Shown here: one piece after another, positions 46,016-55,517 of the stretch
Layout: each line of letters opens with the position of its first letter
Numbering within the stretch: position 1 is the stretch's first letter
Assembly: GCF_001645125.1 (NCBI RefSeq)
Contig: NZ_LXKA01000022.1
Location: 62,001 to 126,000, forward strand
DNA from: Paraburkholderia ginsengiterrae
Lineage (GTDB): Bacteria > Pseudomonadota > Gammaproteobacteria > Burkholderiales > Burkholderiaceae
Reading direction: 5' to 3'
DNA: 64,000 nucleotides
Program-made: the position numbers and the translations under genes
The notes under the pieces: generated by a model
What the model was told of the DNA's origin: nothing
The model's database searches: none
Seen by the model: only the letters and a program-made list of their open reading frames with translations

Positions 46016-47389
46016 TTAAGCGGGCTGCACGCCGCGAGTCAGACGCACGCGGCGCATGCGCCAGGCCACCACGACAAGCGACAGGCCCGACAGCACCGCG
46101 GCGATAAGCACGTAGTAACTTGGCGCAAGTTTGTCGCCGGTCAAGTGAATGAAAGTCTCCACAATCGTCGGCGCAAAACCGCCGAAAATCGTCACGCCGA
46201 TGCTGTAACCAATCGAAAGACCCGTCGAGCGCACCTGCGTCGGGAAGATCTCCGACATCAAGGCGGGCATCGGACCGGAATACGCTGCCTTGAAAATGCC
46301 CGCGGTGCCTTGCAGCAGAAGCAGCCAGCCGATGGTCGGATGAGACTGCAGCACTGCGAACATCGGATAGATCAGCACGCCCATCAGGAGTGACGTGGTC
46401 AACATGATGCGGATCCGGCCAATGCGATCGGACAACGCACCCATCACCGGCGAGAGCAGAAACTGCAGGCCACCGTTGAGCACCACCACGCCGAACGATG
46501 CCGCGGCGGGCATGTGCAGTTGCTTGACCGCGTACATCGGCATGTAAAGCTGCAGTACGTACACGCCGACCGTGGATTGCGCAACGATGCCGATAGCGAG
46601 CAGCAGATTGACCCACTGGCTCGCGAACGACGCGTCCTGCTCTGCACCTGCGGCCGCGCGCGTGCCGGCCGCCTGACGCGTCTCGCGAGCCGCGCGCATC
46701 GCGAGGAACTCCGGTGTCTCATCGAGATGCGAACGGATGTAGTAGCCCACCGGGCCAACCAGCAAGCCGAACACGAACGGAATACGCCAACCCCAGCTAT
46801 TCAATTGCTCGGGCGGCATCCACGCGGTCAGCAGCGAGCCGAAAGCGGCCGCGGTAATCGCGGCGAGCCCCTGGCTCGCGAACTGCCAACTGGCGTAATA
46901 ACCGCGGCGCGACGCGCTGTGTTCGACCATGAACGCCGTCGCGCTGCCGAATTCCCCGCCCACCGCAAAGCCTTGCACGAGCCGCGCAAGCAGGATCAAC
47001 ACCGGCGCTGCAATGCCGATCGACGCATACGGCGGCATCACCGCCATCGTGAGGGTGCCGACCATCATCAGCACAATGGCGAGCGTGAGCGCCGCCTTGC
47101 GTCCCTGGCGGTCGCCGTAGATGCCCAGCACAATCGCACCCAATGGCCGCATCAAGAAGGAGATGCCGAACGTGGCGATCGCAAGCAGCGTGGAGAGCCA
47201 CTCATCGTGCATCGGGAAAAACTGTTTTGCGATGATCGTCGCGAAGTAGCCGTAGACCAGAAAGTCGAACCACTCGAGCGCGTTGCCGACCGACGACGAA
47301 AATACGATCCGCCGCACCATCGCTTTGGAAAGTGGTGCGGTGCTCGCATGAGGAAAAGCTGTCGCCGACGGCGACTCGGGGGTCTGCAT
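46016..47389 (-). CDS. MHS-family MFS transporter (citrate/dicarboxylate type)
   Basis: Inner-membrane H+ symporter of 457 residues. Motifs include SSVGNALEWFDFLVYGYFAT, RPLGAIVLGIYGDRQGRKAAL (motif A) and LVQGFAVGGEFGSATAFMVEH, typical of the citrate-proton/ProP branch. The substrate is not certain. It is followed on the same strand side by two hairpins. The gene lies 83 bases downstream of ggt, same strand, so both might be expressed together for use of peptides or organic acids. Confidence 0.92.
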   Translation of the reverse strand: MQTPESPSATAFPHASTAPLSKAMVRRIVFSSSVGNALEWFDFLVYGYFATIIAKQFFPMHDEWLSTLLAIATFGISFLMRPLGAIVLGIYGDRQGRKAALTLAIVLMMVGTLTMAVMPPYASIGIAAPVLILLARLVQGFAVGGEFGSATAFMVEHSASRRGYYASWQFASQGLAAITAAAFGSLLTAWMPPEQLNSWGWRIPFVFGLLVGPVGYYIRSHLDETPEFLAMRAARETRQAAGTRAAAGAEQDASFASQWVNLLLAIGIVAQSTVGVYVLQLYMPMYAVKQLHMPAAASFGVVVLNGGLQFLLSPVMGALSDRIGRIRIMLTTSLLMGVLIYPMFAVLQSHPTIGWLLLLQGTAGIFKAAYSGPMPALMSEIFPTQVRSTGLSIGYSIGVTIFGGFAPTIVETFIHLTGDKLAPSYYVLIAAVLSGLSLVVVAWRMRRVRLTRGVQPA

Positions 47390-47472
47390 GATGTCTCCTG
47401 CCTTGTCTGTGTTTTGCTTGTTTTGCCGCGTCGCGCAGCGTAGTGACGCCGCGCGACGCCCGCGGGCAGTTC

Positions 47473-49110
47473 CTAGAACCCGGCGGCGAGGCCGTCGCGG
47501 CGGCTGTCACTGGCGGCAACGTAGCCGCGCTCCGGATCGTCGCCGTCGAGCTTCCAGATGTACTGGCCGGAGCCGAAGTCCATATAGGGATCGTCGACCG
47601 ACTTGATCGTGTGGCCGCGCTTCTGCAGCGCTTCGGCGGTGTTCGCATCGAGCGTGGCTTCGATGTCGATCGTGAAGTCGCGATTGACCTTCCAGCGCGG
47701 CGCGTCGCACGCGGCCTGCGGCTGCTGACCGTAGTCGAGCATCCGCACGATGGATTGCAGATGGCCTTGCGGCTGCATGTCGCCGCCCATCACGCCGAAA
47801 CTCATCACCGCTTCCTGCCGGCCGTTGACCTGGCGCGTGAGGAACGACGGGATGATCGTGTGGAACGGCCGCTTGCCGCCCTCCACCACGTTCGGCGATT
47901 TCGGGTCCATCGAGAAGCCGCAGCCGCGGTTCTGCATAGCGATGCCGCTGTCCGGCACCACGATGCCCGAGCCGAAGCCCATATAGTTCGACTGGATGAA
48001 GCTGACCATCATGCCGCGCTCGTCCGCCACCGACATGTAGATGGTGCCGCCGGCCTTCGGCATGCCGAAGTCGAACTGCGTGGCGCGCTTGGGATCGATC
48101 AGCTTCGCGCGCGAGCTCAGGTAGGCGTCGTCGAGCATCTGCTCGGGCGTGACCTCCATGGAACGCGGATCGGCGACGTAGCGATAGACGTCGGCGAACG
48201 CCAGCTTCATCGCTTCGATCTGCAGGTGCTGCGACTCGACGCTGTCCACCGCCAGCGACTTCACATCGAATTTTTCGAGGATGCCCAGCGCGATCAGCGC
48301 CGCAATGCCCTGCCCGTTCGGCGGAATCTCATGCACCGTGTAGCCGCGATAGTCCTTGCCGATCGGTTCGACCCAATCCGCGCGGTAGTTGCGCAGGTCG
48401 TCGATGGTCAGCGCGCCGCCGCCTTCACGCGCAAACGCGGCGATGCGCTCGGCGATCTCACCTTCGTAGTACGCCCGCGGACCTTGCTCGGCAAGCTGGC
48501 GCAGCGTCTTTGCATGGCCAGGAAAGCGCACCAGTTCGCTCACTTCCGGCGCGCGGCCGCGCGGCATGAAGGTTTGCGCGAAACCCGGCAGATCCTTCAA
48601 CTCCGGCACCGCCGCCGCCCACTTGTACGCGACGATGCTCGCCACCGCGTGACCGCGCTCGGCGATCTCGATGGCCGGCTCCATCAGATCGGCAAAGGGC
48701 AGCGAGCCGAATTTCTGATGCAACGCCTCCCACCCGGCGATCACGCCGGGCACAGTCACCGCGTCCCAGCCGCGCTTGGGCTGCTTCGCCAGACCGTTTT
48801 CCTCGCCGTACTTGCGCTTGAAGTAGTCGACGTTCCACGCCGCCGGCGACACGCCCGAGGCATTCAGGCCATGCAGCTTGCCGCCGTCCCACACCAGTGC
48901 GAAGGCGTCGCCGCCAAGGCCGCACGAGACCGGCTCGACCACCGTGATGGCGGCGGCGGCGGCGATCGCCGCATCGACGGCGTTGCCGCCTTTCCACAGC
49001 ATGCGCAGCCCGGCTTGCGCGGCAAGCGGATGCGAGGTCGAAACGATGTTGCGCGCGAATACAGGCAGACGCGGCGTCGGATAAGGGTTTTGCCAGTTGA
49101 AGCCAGTCAT
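47473..49110 (-). CDS. ggt: Gamma-glutamyltransferase family protein
   Basis: Ntn-hydrolase of 545 residues that autocleaves into two subunits. The nucleophile is Thr356 in KAGGTIYMSVADERG; in classical GGT this site reads TTHxSVVD, so this belongs to the divergent GGT-like branch. Substrate-site pieces are CGLGGDAFALVWDG near the N-terminus and GVMGGDMQPQGHLQ in the small subunit. No signal peptide is evident from ATG 49110 (MTGFNWQNPYPTPR), so it may be cytoplasmic. Possible roles are glutathione or gamma-glutamyl compound breakdown. Confidence 0.92.
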   Translation of the reverse strand: MTGFNWQNPYPTPRLPVFARNIVSTSHPLAAQAGLRMLWKGGNAVDAAIAAAAAITVVEPVSCGLGGDAFALVWDGGKLHGLNASGVSPAAWNVDYFKRKYGEENGLAKQPKRGWDAVTVPGVIAGWEALHQKFGSLPFADLMEPAIEIAERGHAVASIVAYKWAAAVPELKDLPGFAQTFMPRGRAPEVSELVRFPGHAKTLRQLAEQGPRAYYEGEIAERIAAFAREGGGALTIDDLRNYRADWVEPIGKDYRGYTVHEIPPNGQGIAALIALGILEKFDVKSLAVDSVESQHLQIEAMKLAFADVYRYVADPRSMEVTPEQMLDDAYLSSRAKLIDPKRATQFDFGMPKAGGTIYMSVADERGMMVSFIQSNYMGFGSGIVVPDSGIAMQNRGCGFSMDPKSPNVVEGGKRPFHTIIPSFLTRQVNGRQEAVMSFGVMGGDMQPQGHLQSIVRMLDYGQQPQAACDAPRWKVNRDFTIDIEATLDANTAEALQKRGHTIKSVDDPYMDFGSGQYIWKLDGDDPERGYVAASDSRRDGLAAGF

Positions 49111-49267
49111 GTCGGACACTCTCGAAAGCGCGGCCCGGCTCGTGGAAACGCCGGACACCATGGGAAAACGGGGCGAACGCGGATAACTCGCGCGATCAGT
49201 CGCACATGCAGCGCGCACGCGACGTGAAACCCAAGATTGCAGCGCGACCCGGCCCAAAAAACAAATT

Positions 49268-49288
49268 CATTTATCAACTAAATAAATG
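49268..49288. promoter_or_regulatory. AT-rich inverted repeat between ggt and glpR
   Basis: CATTTAT-N7-ATAAATG is a perfect 7-bp inverted repeat in an AT-rich patch of the 360-base gap, about 160 bases upstream of ggt. It could be a regulator site. The glpR promoter probably lies to the right (TACAAT near 49374). Nothing else is recognised in the gap. Confidence 0.45.
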
Positions 49289-49470
49289 CGTAATTAGGCT
49301 GAATGGACGACACCCGGTGTCTTGCATCCCAGGCAGGTGGCATGAGTTGGCAGACAAGACGCGCGATGGTCTTACAATACGCTCACCTCTTTCAGGTATC
49401 ACCCGTTTGCCGGTTCGCCCTCGCGCGCCGGTCGCGGCAGCGCCGATAAAAAACCCACGACCCGAGACAC

Positions 49471-50250
49471 ATGACCCGAGACCCCCGCCTGACTCTCAAC
49501 GCCCGGCAACAGGAACTGCTGGAGTGGGTGCAACGCGACGGCTTCGTGACCGTGGACGATCTCGCGGCCCACTTCGACGTGACGCCGCAGACGATCCGCC
49601 GCGACGTCAACTGGCTCGCCGACATGAACCTGCTGCGCCGCTATCACGGTGGCGCCAGTCTGCCGACCAGTTCTGAGAACGTCTCGTACACGGCGCGCCA
49701 GCGCATGTTCCACGAGGAGAAGCGGCGCATTGCGGCGCTAGTGGCCACTCACATTCCCGATCAGGCGTCGCTCTTCATCAACCTCGGCACGACCACCGAA
49801 GAAGTGGCGCGCGCGCTCAATCGCCATCGCGGCCTGCGCGTGATCACCAACAATCTGAACGTCGCCAGCATGATGAGCGGCTATCCGGATTGCGAGGTGC
49901 TGGTGACGGGCGGCATCGTGCGGCCGTGGGACAAGGGGATCGTCGGCGAACTGGCGATCGATTTCATCCGGCAATTCAAGGTGGATTTCGCGATCATCGG
50001 CACGTCGAGCATCGAGACGGACGGCACGCTGCGCGATTTCGACACCCGCGAAGTGCGCGTGGCCGAAGCCATCATCCAGCACGCGCGCACCGTTTTCCTT
50101 GCCGCCGACAACTCCAAATTTGGCCGTCCGGCGCTAGTTCGCCAAGGCCATCTGGATCAGATCGACGCACTCTTCACCGACGCTCCGCCGCCCCCGGAGA
50201 TGACCGAGACGCTCACGGCCGCCAACTGCCAGGTGTATGTCGCCGAGTGA
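49471..50250 (+). CDS. glpR: DeoR-family regulator of glycerol metabolism
   Basis: A 259-residue DeoR-type repressor. The N-terminal HTH is LNARQQELLEWVQRDGFVTVDDLAAHF followed by VTPQTIRRDVNWL. The sugar-phosphate sensor domain has LFINLGTTTEEVARAL and DFAIIGTSSIETDGTLRDFD. Because glpD, glpK and glpF follow within 6 kb and a GlpR-type operator precedes glpD, it is assigned as the glycerol-3-phosphate repressor GlpR. Confidence 0.92.
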   Translation: MTRDPRLTLNARQQELLEWVQRDGFVTVDDLAAHFDVTPQTIRRDVNWLADMNLLRRYHGGASLPTSSENVSYTARQRMFHEEKRRIAALVATHIPDQASLFINLGTTTEEVARALNRHRGLRVITNNLNVASMMSGYPDCEVLVTGGIVRPWDKGIVGELAIDFIRQFKVDFAIIGTSSIETDGTLRDFDTREVRVAEAIIQHARTVFLAADNSKFGRPALVRQGHLDQIDALFTDAPPPPEMTETLTAANCQVYVAE

Positions 50251-50557
50251 TTCCAGGCATTCTCCGCCATGCTGCAGTGCACGCAAAACTTCGAGTGAAA
50301 TCAAGGATTTGACCGCAGGTCCAAACCGCCGCTGAAGCGCCTAATTGTCAAACGAAGAATTTACTGGGGACGATTTGGTGTTTAACGTGCGGTTGACTAC
50401 ACTCCAGTTCCCCGGCGTGCGTTCCGCAATCCGCGTACCGCTGGTTGCGTGAACCTGTCGTGTGAGCCGTACCTCCCGCCTGATCCTCTGCGGACTTCTC
50501 TGGCCTTGGGCCAGTTGCCCACAAGGCCGTCCGCATCTGCTTGACATGGAGAGAACG
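50251..50557. other. 307-base gap after glpR
   Basis: It holds a possible promoter (TTGACT near 50391) for the small gene at 50558. No other feature is recognised. Confidence 0.4.
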
Positions 50558-50755
50558 ATGCTGAGTCCGCATGAATTCGCCACTTTGCTACTCGTCAAGG
50601 ACGCCCCCAATCAAGTCGACATGGAACGAGAAGAGCTCGACGCTCTGCTGGAACGCCAGCTGGTGCAGCTCGAACGACTTGCGTCGGGCAATGATCAATG
50701 GCGCGTAACGGAAACCGGCGACAACGCATTGCGGGCCATCAAACGTTTTTCCTGA
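50558..50755 (+). CDS. Small conserved protein of unknown function
   Basis: A 65-residue protein (MLSPHEFATLLLVKDAPNQV) that looks like a minimal winged helix: two helices, then LERQLVQLERLASGNDQWRVTETGDNALRAI, where the end resembles a wing and closing helix. GGAGAGAACG lies just before ATG 50558. The DNA-binding idea is inference. It lies between glpR and a TetR regulator with no clear link to glycerol. Confidence 0.75.
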   Translation: MLSPHEFATLLLVKDAPNQVDMEREELDALLERQLVQLERLASGNDQWRVTETGDNALRAIKRFS

Positions 50756-50960
50756 TCTCTTTTTCGCGAGCCGCCGGACGAGCTAGCAAACATCCGGCGC
50801 TGTGATGGCGAAGCTGGCGGCGCTTTGGTGTTGCGCCGTCGCCGCCGCGCACCAGCACGTTTTCTACACATGATCATCAGGACGCCGCCTCGCGTCCTGT
50901 TTGATTGCGCCCAAATCATTTACACAGTAAATTGACGCGACGGACTCTCCTCCATCGCGC

Positions 50961-51587
50961 ATGCCCAAAACGCTTTCCCCCGACGACATCCTTCAGTTCC
51001 GTGAAACCATGCGGCGCGTGGCCGAGCACGCGTTCGCCACGCGCGGCGAGCAGGGCGTGACCATGCGCGAACTGGCGAAAGAGCTGGGCTGCAGCGCGAT
51101 GACGCCCTACCGCTACTTCCGCGACAAGGACGACATCCTCGCGATGGTCCGCGCGGCGGCGTTCAACCGTTTCGCGACGCGCCTCGAGGCCGCCGCCAGG
51201 CAGGCGCCCGAAACGGATCATTCAGCGGTGGCCGAGGCCTACGTGGCGTTCGCACTCGACGAGCCGCACGCCTACCGTTTGATGTTCGATCTGGCTCAGC
51301 AGGAAGGCGGATATCCGGAACTCGCCGCCGCGTCGCGGCGCGCATGGCGCATGCTCGGCGAGCACTTCGAGCGGCTCGTCGCCGCGGGCATTCTGGAGGG
51401 GGATCCGCAGTTGATCGGCTACGCGTACTGGGCGAGTCTGCATGGCTTTACGATGCTCGCGCTCGCCAATCAGCTGCCGTTGCCACAAGCGCAACAGTCT
51501 GCCGACGCACGTGGGCCGACGCGCGAAGCCGTGTTCGCTCAGATTCGCCGCATGTTATGGCGCGGCGCGCAGCCGCAACGCGGCTAG
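50961..51587 (+). CDS. TetR/AcrR family regulator
   Basis: A 208-residue regulator. The HTH is in RRVAEHAFATRGEQGVTMRELAKELGCSAMTPYRYFRDKDDILAMV (first 60 residues), the most conserved part of TetR proteins. The C-terminal domain (AYVAFALDEPHAYRLMFDL) matches the TetR_C_33 type. No transporter or enzyme is directly adjacent, so its target is unknown. ATG 50961 gives MPKTLSPDDIL. Confidence 0.9.
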   Translation: MPKTLSPDDILQFRETMRRVAEHAFATRGEQGVTMRELAKELGCSAMTPYRYFRDKDDILAMVRAAAFNRFATRLEAAARQAPETDHSAVAEAYVAFALDEPHAYRLMFDLAQQEGGYPELAAASRRAWRMLGEHFERLVAAGILEGDPQLIGYAYWASLHGFTMLALANQLPLPQAQQSADARGPTREAVFAQIRRMLWRGAQPQRG

Positions 51588-51653
51588 CGCTCGTCAAGCG
51601 CCAGTCGGTTCAGCAGACTCCGACAAAAAGGCGCGACGCTTCAAGCGCCGCGC

Positions 51654-52028
51654 TCAGCCGTTGCGCAGCGTCGGATCGACGCCCGCGCGCCAGCTCAGCG
51701 CCCGGGCCCGCTGGTCTGTAAAGAACGTCACCCACTGATTGCGGACCTGCGGGTCGGCACTCGCGCCCTGGCTCGCATAACGCTGCGCGATCGACGCCTG
51801 GAACGCGCAGAAATCGTCCTTCGACAACTTGCCGCGCCGATTCGCCACGTAGGCGTCGAACATGGCCGCGTAGACGCCCTGCGCGTCGTTGCCGTAGTCG
51901 ACCGTCTGGGCACTGCACATCTGCTGAATCGACACGAACGATCGCGCGCCCGTCGTTCCGGTCAGGCTCGGTGAACTGACGCACCCCGCGAGAAGCGCGA
52001 CGGCGCCGATCGTCAAAAATCCACGCAT
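51654..52028 (-). CDS. Small lipoprotein of unknown function
   Basis: A 124-residue protein with a lipoprotein signal peptide: MRGFLTIGAVALLAGC, where LAGC is the lipobox and Cys16 the lipidation site. The mature part has two more Cys (QQMCSAQ and DDFCAFQ). No family is recognised. It is convergent with the TetR gene and divergent from glpD. Confidence 0.85.
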   Translation of the reverse strand: MRGFLTIGAVALLAGCVSSPSLTGTTGARSFVSIQQMCSAQTVDYGNDAQGVYAAMFDAYVANRRGKLSKDDFCAFQASIAQRYASQGASADPQVRNQWVTFFTDQRARALSWRAGVDPTLRNG

Positions 52029-52156
52029 GAGAAATCACCTCGAAATGGCTGCTGTCAAGAGTATCGTCCGTGGCCGCGCGTTGCGCCACTCCCGGACGGC
52101 CATTAGAGGTTCACCTAAGCAAACCGAACTTTACTTTTTCGAATATGTTCATTAAA

Positions 52157-52170
52157 GTTCGCAAACGAAC
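52157..52170. promoter_or_regulatory. GlpR operator candidate upstream of glpD
   Basis: GTTCGCAAACGAAC fits the core of the GlpR site (TGTTCG-N4-CGAACA). A further half site (ATGTTC at 52145) and TATCG-GTT-CGATA (52173-52185) flank it. The site lies 60 bases before glpD, in a good place for repression. Confidence 0.75.
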
Positions 52171-52230
52171 ACTATCGGTTCGATAGATTTTCCAAACGGC
52201 TTACTAGTTACGACGCAGGGGACACAGCAG

Positions 52231-53760
52231 GTGACGCAAGGCTCGAGATACGATTTGCTCGTCGTCGGCGGCGGGATCAACGGCGCAGGCATCGCTCGCG
52301 ATGCGGCGGGCCGCGGCCTGTCGGTGCTGCTGTGCGAACAGGACGATCTGGCGTCGCATACGTCCTCGGCCAGCACGAAGCTGATTCACGGCGGTCTGCG
52401 CTACCTCGAATACCGCGAGTTCGGGCTGGTGCGCAAAGCCTTGCAGGAGCGCGAAACGCTGCTGCGCGCCGCGCCGCACATCATGTGGCCGCTGCGCTTC
52501 GTGATGCCGCACATGCCCGATCTGCGCCCGGCCTGGCTGATCCGCGCGGGTCTCTTCCTGTACGACCACCTGGCCAAACGCGAACTGCTGCCCGGCTCGC
52601 GCGGCATCGTGATGCGCAACCATCCGGCCGGCGCACCGCTCGTCGAGTCGATCAAGCGCGGCTTCGTCTATTCGGACGGCTGGGTCAACGACGCGCGGCT
52701 GGTCGTGCTGAATGCGCTGGACGCGCAGGAGCGCGGCGCGACCATTCTCACGCGCACCAAGCTGCTGAGCGCCGTGCGCGCCGGCGGCGAATGGCGCGCG
52801 CAACTCAAGCGCGCTGACGGCACGATTCTGGACGTGCGCGCCGGCTCGATCGCGAACGCGGCGGGTCCGTGGGTCGGCGAACTGCTGCAGGGCGCGCTGG
52901 GCCGCGCCGCATCGCATAGCGTGCGCCTCGTGAAAGGCAGCCACATCGTCACGCGCCGCCTGTTCGAACACGACCACGCGTACATTTTCCAGAATCCGGA
53001 CAAGCGGATCATCTTCGCGATTCCGTACGAACACGACTACACGCTGATCGGCACCACCGATCTCGAGTATCGCGGCGACCCATCGCAAGTGGCGATCAAC
53101 GCCGAGGAAACGCAGTACCTGTGCGATTCGATCAATCGCTATTTCAAGCAGAAGATCTCGCCGGCCGACGTGCGCTGGACGTATTCGGGCGTGCGTCCGC
53201 TGCTCGAGGAAGAAGGGGCGGACAACCCGTCGGCGGTCACCCGCGACTATTCGCTCGAACTCGACGCGCCCTCGGGCGAAGCACCGCTGCTGTCGGTGTT
53301 CGGCGGCAAGATCACCACGTTCCGCAAACTGGCCGAAGAAGCGGTCGATCAGCTCGCGCAGGCGCTGCATAAAGACGGATCGTCATGGACGGCCGGCGCG
53401 CCGCTGCCCGGCGGCGACATTCCGAACGCCAATTTCGAGCGCTTCCTGAACGATTTCCGGCAGCACCATGCATGGCTGCCGGCCGATCTGGCCCACCGCC
53501 TCGCCCGCGCCTACGGCACGCGCGTCAGGCACGTGATCGGCGACGCCCGCTCGGTGGCCGATCTCGGCCGCGCCTTCGCACCCGGTCTTTACGAAGCTGA
53601 ACTGAGGTACCTGCGCGATACCGAATGGGCGCGCAGCGCGCAGGACGTGTTGTGGCGGCGTTCGAAACTCGGCTTGCACGTCGAACCTGGCACACTCGAT
53701 ACGATCACACGAGATATCGACACGTGGTTCGCCCACGAACCCGAGCGACAGAGCGCCTAA
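52231..53760 (+). CDS. glpD: Glycerol-3-phosphate dehydrogenase (aerobic)
   Basis: FAD-dependent, membrane-associated enzyme of 509 residues that oxidises glycerol-3-phosphate to dihydroxyacetone phosphate and passes electrons to quinone. The FAD Rossmann motif is VVGGGINGAGIARDAAGRG near residue 10; KLIHGGLRYLE and the C-terminal SGVRPLLEEE and GGKITTFRKLAE are family blocks. The start codon is GTG at 52231. It is controlled by a GlpR-type site just upstream and followed by glpK. Confidence 0.96.
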   Translation: MTQGSRYDLLVVGGGINGAGIARDAAGRGLSVLLCEQDDLASHTSSASTKLIHGGLRYLEYREFGLVRKALQERETLLRAAPHIMWPLRFVMPHMPDLRPAWLIRAGLFLYDHLAKRELLPGSRGIVMRNHPAGAPLVESIKRGFVYSDGWVNDARLVVLNALDAQERGATILTRTKLLSAVRAGGEWRAQLKRADGTILDVRAGSIANAAGPWVGELLQGALGRAASHSVRLVKGSHIVTRRLFEHDHAYIFQNPDKRIIFAIPYEHDYTLIGTTDLEYRGDPSQVAINAEETQYLCDSINRYFKQKISPADVRWTYSGVRPLLEEEGADNPSAVTRDYSLELDAPSGEAPLLSVFGGKITTFRKLAEEAVDQLAQALHKDGSSWTAGAPLPGGDIPNANFERFLNDFRQHHAWLPADLAHRLARAYGTRVRHVIGDARSVADLGRAFAPGLYEAELRYLRDTEWARSAQDVLWRRSKLGLHVEPGTLDTITRDIDTWFAHEPERQSA

Positions 53761-53932
53761 TCAGGCGCCGCGCCGCAGCGCATCCGCCGCACCCTTACGA
53801 GATCGATTCACCCCTCGGCTGAACCAAGCCGGCACGCACCATCGCAAACTGTTGCAGCCTGCTTAAAACAACAAGCCGTTCCCGTCGCCGGCCAGTTGTC
53901 CGGCGATTCATAAAACGCATGGAGAAGAGACA

Positions 53933-55432
53933 ATGCAGGATCAGTACATCCTCGCGCTTGACCAAGGCACCACCAGCTCGCGCGCGATGCTGTTCGACCG
54001 GCTCGGCAACGTCGTGTCGACCGCTCAGAAAGAATTCCAGCAAATCTATCCGCGTCCGGGCTGGGTCGAACACGATCCGCAGGAAATCTGGTCGACCCAG
54101 GCCGGAGTCGCCGCCGAAGCGGTCACGCGCGCCGGCATGAACGGCACCTCGATCGCGGCGATTGGTATCACCAACCAACGCGAAACCACCATCGTGTGGG
54201 ATCGGGAAACCGGTCATCCGATCTACAACGCGATCGTCTGGCAGGACCGCCGCACCGCCGACTTCTGCGACCAGCTCAAGGAGCAGGGTCTCGAAGAAAA
54301 AGTCCGCGCGAAGACCGGCCTGCCGATCGACGCCTACTTCTCCGCGACCAAGATCCGCTGGATTCTCGACAACGTGGAAGGCGCACGCGAAAAGGCCAGG
54401 CAAGGCCGCCTCGCCTTCGGCACGGTGGATAGCTGGCTGGTGTGGAATTTCACCAAGGGCGGCCTGCACGTCACGGACGTGACCAACGCGTCGCGCACGA
54501 TGCTCTTCAACATCCACTCGCTGAAGTGGGACGACGAACTGCTCGAAGCGCTCGACATTCCGCGCAACATGCTGCCGGAAGTGCGCGCGTCGTCGGAGGT
54601 GTACGGGCCGACCAAGACCACCGTGTTCGCGTCGAAGATTCCGCTGGCGGGCATCGCCGGCGACCAGCACGCCGCCCTCTTCGGCCAGATGTGCACGCAG
54701 TCGGGCATGGTGAAGAACACTTACGGCACGGGCTGCTTCCTCGTGATGAACACCGGCGACAAGCCGATCGAATCGAAGAACAACCTCGTCACCACGATCG
54801 CGTGGCAGATCGGCGACAAGATCAACTATGCGCTGGAAGGCAGCATCTTCATTGGCGGCGCCGTGGTGCAATGGTTGCGCGATGGCCTCGGCATCATCAA
54901 GAACGCCGCGGAAATCGAAACGCTGGCACGCAGCGTGCCGCATACCGACGGTGTGTATCTGGTGCCCGCCTTCGCCGGCCTCGGCGCGCCGCACTGGAAT
55001 GCCCGCGCTCGCGGCACGCTGTTCGGCGTGACGCGCGGCACGACCTCGGCGCATATCGCGCGCGCCGCGCTCGACTCGATTGCCTACCAATCGCTCGACG
55101 TACTGAAGGCGATGGAAGCCGACTCCGGCATTCGCATCGGCGAACTGCGCGTGGACGGCGGCGCTTGCGCGAACAATCTGCTGATGCAATTCCAGGCGGA
55201 CATTCTCGGCGTCGACGCCGTGCGCCCGCAGGTATCGGAAACGACTGCGCTGGGCGCGGCCTATCTGGCCGGTCTCGCAGTCGGTTACTGGAAAGACATG
55301 GACGAGCTGCAAAGCCAGTGGAAGCTCGACCGCCGCTTCACGCCCGCCCTGCCGCACGCCGACGTCAAGGAATGCCTCGATGGATGGCAGCGCGCGATCC
55401 GCGCTGCGAAGGCCTGGGCCGATACGCCCTGA
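53933..55432 (+). CDS. glpK: Glycerol kinase
   Basis: FGGY-family kinase of 499 residues that phosphorylates glycerol to glycerol-3-phosphate. It begins [18 protein letters not shown]; other blocks are [37 protein letters not shown] and [28 protein letters not shown] precedes ATG 53933. It lies 172 bases after glpD and is separated from glpF by a hairpin. Together with GlpD it sends glycerol into glycolysis. Confidence 0.97.
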   Translation: MQDQYILALDQGTTSSRAMLFDRLGNVVSTAQKEFQQIYPRPGWVEHDPQEIWSTQAGVAAEAVTRAGMNGTSIAAIGITNQRETTIVWDRETGHPIYNAIVWQDRRTADFCDQLKEQGLEEKVRAKTGLPIDAYFSATKIRWILDNVEGAREKARQGRLAFGTVDSWLVWNFTKGGLHVTDVTNASRTMLFNIHSLKWDDELLEALDIPRNMLPEVRASSEVYGPTKTTVFASKIPLAGIAGDQHAALFGQMCTQSGMVKNTYGTGCFLVMNTGDKPIESKNNLVTTIAWQIGDKINYALEGSIFIGGAVVQWLRDGLGIIKNAAEIETLARSVPHTDGVYLVPAFAGLGAPHWNARARGTLFGVTRGTTSAHIARAALDSIAYQSLDVLKAMEADSGIRIGELRVDGGACANNLLMQFQADILGVDAVRPQVSETTALGAAYLAGLAVGYWKDMDELQSQWKLDRRFTPALPHADVKECLDGWQRAIRAAKAWADTP

Positions 55433-55465
55433 TTCTGGTTTTCACCCAACATCTTTCGACATAAC

Positions 55466-55488
55466 GAAGCCGCTTATCCAGCGGCTTC
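55466..55488 (+). terminator. Hairpin between glpK and glpF
   Basis: GAAGCCGCT and AGCGGCTTC form a perfect 9-bp stem with a 5-base loop, 33 bases after glpK. It has only a weak T run; it may be a partial terminator that lowers glpF expression or an mRNA-stabilising stem. Confidence 0.6.
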
Positions 55489-55517
55489 CCTAATAACTAT
55501 ATTTCGGATAACCAACA

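Noticed and set aside
47473-49110. Reading the GGT-like protein as a classical exported glutathione hydrolase
   Set aside because: The nucleophile context GGTIYMSVAD differs from classical TTHxSVVD and there is no signal peptide, so only the broader family name is used.
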